In this document: positions 1 to 7,500 of the stretch, piece after piece
How positions within the stretch are numbered: the stretch's first letter is position 1
Layout: each line of letters opens with the position of its first letter
Assembly (NCBI GenBank): GCA_900617975.1
Contig: UZAE01001949.1
Span: 1-10,893, forward strand
Reading direction: 5' to 3'
Source: Rodentolepis nana
Lineage: Eukaryota > Platyhelminthes > Cestoda > Cyclophyllidea > Hymenolepididae
Length of the DNA stretch: 10,893 bases
The notes under the pieces: generated by a model
What the model was told of the DNA's origin: nothing
Seen by the model: only the letters and a program-made list of their open reading frames with translations
Database searches by the model: none
Position numbers and translations under genes: made by a program

Positions 1-171
1 TGTTCATTCTTTAATAATTCTTAGCAGTCTCTGACTCCGAGTCGTTGCTAGTTTGTGGTAGTTGAGTTAGAAGGTCATTACCCTGATCCGTTCTCTTGAC
101 CTTATACTATTATCTTCTACTCTAAGGCCGATCCCATCTTAAACCTAACCGCTTTATATGTTTGGATGAAA

Positions 172-486
172 GATGTGCGGTAAACTTACCTCCACGTGGC
201 GCATCATGCGCAACTTATGCTCATGCGATAAAAGTCTATTGACCAGGAGTTGACTTCAAGCTAACACGACCCCACTGTATGTCATATTCTACCACTTCTA
301 CAGTACTCACCTCACATCACCTTTTTCTCTACCTTCCTGTATGCCTCTTTTATATCTGTGAATAACTCTTCTGTTGCCCTTCTCGACTTTTGTGACATTG
401 TTTGCTCCTCCCCACTATAAAGCTCGAAGTCAACCAAAGGGCTAATGATAGCTATCACAAAGCCTGCCATTTGATAGAAATAAATA
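172..486 (+). repeat. SINE-like dispersed repeat, copy 1 (diverged)
   Basis: This copy shares collinear blocks with copies 2 and 3 along its length: the ACTTACCTCCACGTGG block near the 5' end, the GACCCCACTGTATGTCATAT block, TCTTCTGTTGCCC, TCTCGACTTTT, and the 3' block AAAGGGCTAATGATA followed by GCCATTTGATA and an AAATAAATA tail. It is the most diverged copy. A degenerate target duplication is possible (GTTTGGAT upstream, GTTTGAAT downstream) but not convincing. It lies downstream of the gene, antisense to it. Confidence 0.75.
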
Positions 487-702
487 AGTTTGAATCGGTT
501 AGGTCAATCTTTCTGAAGTGAGATAATCTTTTTCTAAGATCTGGGCTTTACAGATAGTTGAACATTGTAGTTATTGGGGTTAGTTTTCGTTATAAAACCC
601 TATCAACAATTTACTCTATTGGCACTGTTCTGCCATATCTCAAAATTCCTTTTAAGGTTTGTGGGGAGAGGGGTCATTTGAGGGAGGAGACACTGGTTTA
701 GG

Positions 703-708
703 TTTATT
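703..708 (-). other. Candidate polyadenylation signal AATAAA
   Basis: TTTATT on the plus strand reads AATAAA in gene sense, about 500 nt downstream of the stop. It is the first canonical hexamer I found after the stop. ATTAAA variants occur just before it at 738-733 and 744-739. Such hexamers are common by chance in AT-rich DNA, so the call is tentative. Confidence 0.3.
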
Positions 709-1205
709 TTTGCTTTCAGATCACACAAAAATTTTAATTTTAATACATTATTATTATTATTTATGATAGAGATGACAAATTCAGAGAGACGAAAGGCATA
801 GGGTCATTGTCAACGGTGATTATATATATTCCTATACTGAATTAAAATAAAGAGCAAAATTTTAACGGGGGGAGAGAAGAAAGCCTACACCTTGAAGGAG
901 AAAGAGGACGTGGAGGAAAATAGAATACATAACTCTAATAGACCTAACTCGAAGGAGAGTCGAATATATCTAGGGACACAATTAATGAGAATAGACATTC
1001 AAAAAGTACATAGTTGATTGCCATTAATGTTTGAATTTGAAGAAGTGCGTAATATTGATGCATGCTAGAGTAGGCCAACACTACAGAAGATATTCTAAAA
1101 TGAAATTAAAACATTTCAGTTACTGACTGTTACTAAGTAGGACGAGAGCTACTGCAATAACTCACAACTAATTGGGCTGAAGAATTGAAAAAAATGGAGA
1201 ACACC

Positions 1206-1522
1206 TTAGTCAGTAAGAATGACAGTATAATCACGAGACATTGCACGCTTAAGTCCATTGAGACCCTCGCAGTTGTAAATACCGTCATCTCCGGGCCTAA
1301 AGTTGCTAATAGTCAGGGTGGAGACAGTCTTCTCGTTGGGAGTTCCACAATTCTCCACAAAGTTACGAACGGACATACGTCCACTATCAGGCAGGCAACC
1401 CCAGTTGAAGCGCCAGATTACACGTGGGTTAGGACGACCGGCGACTTCACAGGCCAAGGTCACAGTGTCACCACGGCGGTGGGCATATTGACTTCTTGGC
1501 GCATTAAGAATCTGTGGTTCTC
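1206..1522 (-). CDS. Exon 13: Ig-like domain 7 and stop codon
   Basis: The acceptor is GAATTAG, entered in phase 1, and the stop is TAA at 1208-1206. Ig signature residues are TVTLACEVAGRPNPRVIW, RFNWG, and DDGIYNCEGLNG. The WRFNWG motif resembles the W-R-L-N-W-G of the first perlecan Ig domain, as I recall it. Two extra cysteines (NWGC and VENC) may form a second disulfide. YAHRRGDTV carries an RGD tripeptide. The protein ends four residues after the last Ig strand, where perlecan would go on into laminin-type domain III. The last exon could therefore be isoform-specific. Confidence 0.88.
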
Positions 1523-4500
1523 CTAATTCGATTTAAACACGCACCTAATTAGTAGACGTCAGAAGACGATGACTTATTCTAATGAATGCATTTCATGAAC
1601 TTACTGCACTGATCTTCATCCTCATTGCGTTCACAATCGGGATCTGAGTCGCACATGAAGGCTCGTGGAATTTGAAGACCAGTTGAAGGGCATGTGTAGG
1701 ACTGTTTGACGCAGAAGTTGATGGCTGGATCTGGAAAAATAATAACAAGTTTATTCATTACTTTGTTCATAACATCGTAGGAATACAATCGAACTTTTCC
1801 TACCTTGACAGTTGGCTTCATCGTAACCATTGCCGCAATCATCTTCACCATCGCATTGCCAATGAACCATGTAGGTTTGTTTGCGTGGTTGTTGTCCACG
1901 ATAAGTCTCACATGTCATCACGATTGGGTCACAGGCATCTATTAAAATGTAAAAAGTTATTTCGACAGTGGATTTCCTCACGGCAAATGAAAAGTTTAGA
2001 AACGTACGGCAGAGTGATTGATCTTCATCACTTCCATCGGCACAATCACGAATTCCATCACAGAATCGACCAGCTTCGAGGCATTCGCCATTGCGGCAAC
2101 GACGATAACCAGGTGGACAGATGTCCTCAACCTGGATGATTACACTGACTGGCTTCACGTTTGGCATCTAGTTGTAAACAGCACATTAATGTATTACGTT
2201 AAACACTTATCCGCTCCTTTATGTTTCATAAATACATCTCTTCACTGTCATCTTAGGCTTTATTCGCTTCAATCGGTGACAGACTAAATCACCTAGCAGA
2301 TCGCATGACTGCCATTATTCACCATGAATGCCTTTATTCTTTGGTAATCAGTTATCTACGCCCTTCAGTTTCTAATTTGCTATTCATTATCAGTGGGAGA
2401 TCGTACTCTGACCGACCCTAATAACTTCAATTTATGCTCCCATTAAACTAACCTACTGACCTTGACAGTTTAAATGTAGGGCTGTGGTGAACTTTTTCAA
2501 GTCAAATTGCTAACTCGTGTTTTCAGTCCATTCAAAGTATATACTTATCTTCGAATTTCTACTCCATTTAGTGCTTTTATATTTGTATATTGCAGTTATG
2601 GGGTGCGCGATAGACTTACCTCCATGTGGTGCACCCTGGGCAGCGTATACTCATACGGTAAAAAAAGTTTATTAACAAGCAGTTGACTTCTGGCTTCTAA
2701 CTACCATGGCCCCAACTCTATGTCATATCCTCCCACTTCCACAGTAATCACCTCACCTTTTTATACCTTTGTGTTTGTCTCTTACATCTTTGAAACACTC
2801 TTCTGTTCCCCCCCCCTCTCGACTTTTTTCAATTTGATGTTCCTTCCCTTCTGTGAAGCCTGAAGGTAACTAAAGGGCTAATGATAACTGTCAAAACGTC
2901 TGCCATTTCATATAAATAAATATTGCAGTTATGAGGAAATGCTCTACTTGTTCGCATCCTCACGTTTCTCTCGTGTTGTGTCCAAATATACTTTTAACGA
3001 CTGATTCGCATATACCCCTTCAATTGCTGCCTCTGAATGAGCAATCAGGAAATAGTTTTCCATTTACCGCGGAAACTTGTCTCATTTAGTTTAAATAATT
3101 TTGAACACTGAGGTCGGGAGTCTTTTCCCAGTCATATCAAGATCTTTTCGAAGTTTAAATGACTAAACCAGAAGCCTAATATCCAAAATGTTCCACTAGG
3201 AAGATTCAAGGGCAAATGGTATGGTACAATGCTCATGGAATCTCGGTAGGAATAACAAAGTTTGTAAGAGCCGGGCTGTCAGTTGCTTTAAAACATATGA
3301 AGGCAGTGCATAATTCCATTATAAGTCGCCTCGAAAGAGCATCTTGAAAAATAGAACAATTTCTTCACCGAATTTAAAAAAAACAATTATCCCGAAACCA
3401 ATAAGCCTTTTCCCTAAGCCAGAACTTTGTATCCGCTGTAACATAATTGAATGTGTATACTTTTTTCTTTATTAGTAAAAAATAAAGATATTTGGCCAAT
3501 GTTTTAATGATGGACTTACATCGGAGTAGCATTCAATGACTGTTCCGTTGAAGGAGGCATCAGCTCGAATCACAATTCCACTAATGGCATTATCAGGAGC
3601 TTCTCTGGCTTGTAGTGGAAGTCGGGGATCATAAGCTCGGAGCCTTGGTCGTGGTCCACGCGAACGTCGATCTGCTTGCATGGAGTAGCAAAGAACGCTG
3701 ACGTCCTGGCCGGGTCGAATCTTAATAGTACTAGGAGTGATGTGGAGGGTTGGAGGAAGTGTGCGAACTATAAGTAGTAAATAGACACCCCGTCATATCG
3801 AATTGCGAAATTAAAAGTGTGCTCTCTCTCTCTCTCTAACTGTTTCTCAAAATTATTCTGTAGCCCATTAATTAATTTAATTGATATGTTTCAGGAAATA
3901 TTGTCACTCTCAAATGCTCCACGTACTTTGAGTTCACTCCCCGCATTTCATCCCGTGCGCCTAATGCGTACTGCACTCCGCTTTGCGTTGACTCAGGAAA
4001 TTTGCCTGTATCGAGTTAAAGCCCCTTTAATGCAAATACTCGGCTATTCTCTCTATTCTTCCTCTCAACGCTGAACATCACACTTCTCTCTCAGAATCGC
4101 TATCAATCGATATATTTCTATGGGCAATCAGGAACAAGAATGTATATTACCCTAACAGTCATCAAACGAGACTTTCCATCTTTCAAATGGCCGTATCTTT
4201 TGAGCTAGATACCAGTGCTTTTTAGAACACCTTTTTATTAATTCCAGATTTAAACTATACTCTGCTCAACCTCGACTTTCCTCTTTTCTGACACTTTTTC
4301 AAGTGCACTTTTCTGACACAAAATCCCAGCCTAATAAATTTTGCCTCTCCAACTCCGATTCTTCCTATTGATTAAATCTAATTAAAACAATATCGTTAAT
4401 AAACTGCTTGCCTTCTTCTTAAGACTTATAACTACATGTTTAGTAATTAAAGAATTCAGCCAGGAATAACTTTCTTTTTCTACAGTATATTTAAATCATT

Positions 4501-7500
4501 TCAAGATTTGAATTTGTAAATTCTGTAGTTTAACATACCGATTTGAAGGGTACTAATGGCAGTTCTTCCACCGGGTTCACGGCAAATGTATTCGCCTTCG
4601 TCATAAGCAACCACACTGGACTTAGAAATGACAGAGGTGTATTTGGCACGAGGATCATCAATACGCGTAAATCCACCAGGTCCATATACAAGCGGTTGCA
4701 TAATACTGGATCCTACTGGCCGGAAGAACCACTCTAAATCGGTATTGGGAATCTCACGAGATCCCTGAGCACTGCAATGAATTTCCATGTCTTCTCCCAC
4801 AGAAAGGATATATAATGGTGGGTTAACTTCGATCTCATTGTACGCTAAAATGTACAGATAGATGCACGCATGTTAAAGTTACATAACTTTCTTCTACTGG
4901 TGCATTTAAGTATGCGTGAATGAAGGACCACTTACTGACAACAAAGACGTTGACTATTTTTCTTTCTGTCGGAGTTCTACACTCCCAAACACCTTCGTGG
5001 AAGGCCTCAACTCCGGCGATAGTCATTATACTGACACGGCTATAATCAATACGCTGAAGATGACCGGTACTGTTCGCCAGAGAGTTACCATCAGCGAGAG
5101 TTCCATTGAGGTACCACTGTACAGCATTGCGATCACTCGTTGAAATTTCGCAATGAAGTTCTCGGCGATCACCAAGGTTGGTGATTAGATTGCTGCCAGG
5201 TGGTTCTTGTAATTCTAAATTTAAAATAATAGGTGTACTTAAATATATTAAGTAGACGATATTTACACAAAACCATTCAACTAACCTGTTTGTGTTTCAG
5301 GATTGGGTTTAAGATGAAGACCAAGTGTAGCGTTTGCATAAGCTCTCTTATAACCATAGAGAGATCTAGCTGCACAAATGTACTCGCCAGCTGTAGAATG
5401 GTCGAACTTGGCTAGGAAGAGTCGGTTACCTTCAGCAACGACGCGACCTTTGAAATACCATGTATAGGCAACTGGTTGAGGGGGTTCAGGCAGAATCATA
5501 CAATTGGCTTCATATGAACGTCCGTACTCCAAAGAACGTGAGATGGGCTCAATTTCAGTGGAGTATGTAATTGTTGCTGAAATATGACAATAAATGTTGA
5601 CAATGAACTTTCATTAGCTCTATGAATACTTTGAGTTGAAAGGAAAATCTTTCATTCATGCACATCAGGATACCAAAAAAACATGCAACAAGTTTGAAAT
5701 GGGGTTTTAGAATTTTATGTTAATTCGCATGCCACGTAGAGTGAATTTTTCGCCAGAAGGTCACGTGAGCGTAGTCGAAGTGGTGTCACCAGATAACGAT
5801 CATATGCTCCTGTTCGAAAGCAATTAGTGCAATTTTAAGGTTGTACTTACACTTCCCTTAAAATGCTCTTCACTACTACAATTTATTGGTAGACAAAATC
5901 TAATCTTACTTGGATTTCCTTGGCAATTAGAGCCTAGAATAGTGACATACACATGTTGAAACATTTAATCAAAACAAATGATCGGATCAAATAATTTTTT
6001 ATTAATTAAAGTATAACTTTTGATTTTAGAACTTAAGCTTTTGGAAAATATTTTAACTGGAGTCAAAACGATGACAGATTCGATGTTTGAACCATGCAAC
6101 TCGTCATTCTCACTATTATTAAATTTTTCAGTTTGCTTTACGGCTCCTTCTGTTCTTTCACCTCATTTTTGTAGAATGCATTGATTGGCTATCCATTTGT
6201 GAATGCCTGTACGACACATCCCACAAATAACTGCATATAAATTGTTGTTAACAGTGCAAATTGCCATGAACTTTTGTAAAAAATACTTTTGTAAACTAAC
6301 CCGGAACATTTCGGGCGTGGACTGTGAATTCTCCGACTAGTTGGTCACTTGTCCTCAGATTTATGGCCCGGCAAGTGTAGGCGACCGATGGTTGTTCTCC
6401 TGTGACCTTTGGAAAGAAAAAAGATCAAATTTCATTTGAGAGAGTGTATTAATGACCCATGAAAAGCACTTTTCACACATGGAGTGGAATTTTATTGGGT
6501 CAGGCCATGAACAATCAGAAATATCAAAAATACATCCGTTCAAACATAACTTTTATACCTTCAACGAAACTAACCAATTAAAGATAAGAAACAAACTGTC
6601 TCTAAGTAATTTTTGAAAGTACCATGGCTATACACAGGGGAGATCAATTATTCCGTTAATAAGGGTGCGTTCAACTCTGAGAAACGAACAATAAATCTGC
6701 AATCAATTTCTATAATCTCTGCACATTTGACATAGCCACAATCGTAATAATAGTTACTGATAGACGATTTTTCTCACTTTCATTTTAAAAGATAGATTAT
6801 AGCATAAATTTTTGAAAAAAAAGATTGATTCTAGTTCAATAAGGGAATGGAATGAGGTCAAAATAGAGCGAAAAATCGACACTACAAGAATGTTATTCAT
6901 TTCCTTTCCATTTGCATTGTTGGTTGATTTCGTTGTTTTAAAAAGTTAAATAACATAATTTACCCAACGAAATTCTTTATTGACGATTATTTTCATTTTT
7001 TTTTAGTTTTGACTATTTCACTACTAGAGCAATCGCTCAACTAGTCAATTATAAATTGACCTTTGTTAAAATATTCTAAATATTTGCATTTCGATCTAAT
7101 TTTATTTTTGCAAACCATTTGGAGCATTCACTTAGTACGTATGGGACACCTGGTATGCCAGAACTTGCCCCAAGTTTGTGAGTGAATTGGCAGTTATAAT
7201 TTAGGGAAAGCATTTAAAGCATTTTTGAATGAACTCCGATCAGAAGAATGACTTTCATGTACACAGCAAACTTCTCTTCTTTGCACTTTTCATGAAATTT
7301 CCATTCGAATTTTGAAAAAAAACGCTTACCATGATAGAAAGAACATCAGTGTTTGAAATGATTCTTCCAGTTGGATCAGACCACGAGAACTCCCATACTT
7401 CACTTTCTGGAGGGGCGGGATACACCTCGCATCTTCGAACAACCCTTCCACTGGCCATATCTTCCGATGGCATTGGTTCAATACGCAATTGACGACTCAC

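Larger units (their letters stand above)
1..1205. other. 3' flank of the gene: probable 3' UTR, then intergenic
   Basis: No coding exon is supported here on either strand. In gene sense the first stretch after the stop is AT-rich with no further domain. The first canonical AATAAA on the minus strand is at 708-703, about 500 nt past the stop. The rest holds repeat copy 1 and otherwise unassigned sequence. No laminin EGF or laminin B coding pattern was seen, so any continuation of the gene would lie outside the window. Confidence 0.5.
2168..3519 (-). other. Intron 9 (1352 nt), carries repeat copy 2
   Basis: This is the longest intron. The donor is GTAAGT, the acceptor AACTAG, the phase 0. It sits at the boundary between the Ig array and the LDLa block, and contains the SINE-like copy 2 with its duplication. 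The stretch from about 2940 to 3480 shows nothing I can name. Confidence 0.75.

Noticed and set aside
1185..1526. 113-codon plus-strand ORF
   Set aside because: It lies antisense across exon 13, which has a clear Ig domain and splice site on the minus strand. The plus-strand translation shows no domain.
1885..2287. Overlapping plus-strand ORFs of 84 and 89 codons
   Set aside because: They are antisense shadows of the LDLa exons 10 and 11 and part of their introns. The His/Ile-rich composition fits reversed coding sequence.
2870..2919. Hammerhead ribozyme like that of schistosome Sm-alpha repeats
   Set aside because: All three copies carry CTAATGA rather than the required CTGATGA core, and no properly spaced GAAA plus cleavage triplet was found.
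172..2919. Copies 1 and 2 as the two LTRs of one retrotransposon
   Set aside because: The sequence between them holds host exons 10 to 13. Each copy has an asymmetric A-rich tail, and copy 2 has its own target-site duplication.
3817..4074. 85-codon plus-strand ORF in intron 8
   Set aside because: No recognisable domain, no upstream signals, and it begins within the CT microsatellite. Probably chance.
4543..5415. Plus-strand ORFs of 60 to 75 codons
   Set aside because: They are antisense to exons 6, 7 and 8, which have well-formed Ig signatures and matching splice phases.
6361..6543. 60-codon minus-strand ORF overlapping exon 5
   Set aside because: It is in a different frame from the Ig2 F-strand Y-x-C sequence of exon 5, which is needed for phase and domain completion.
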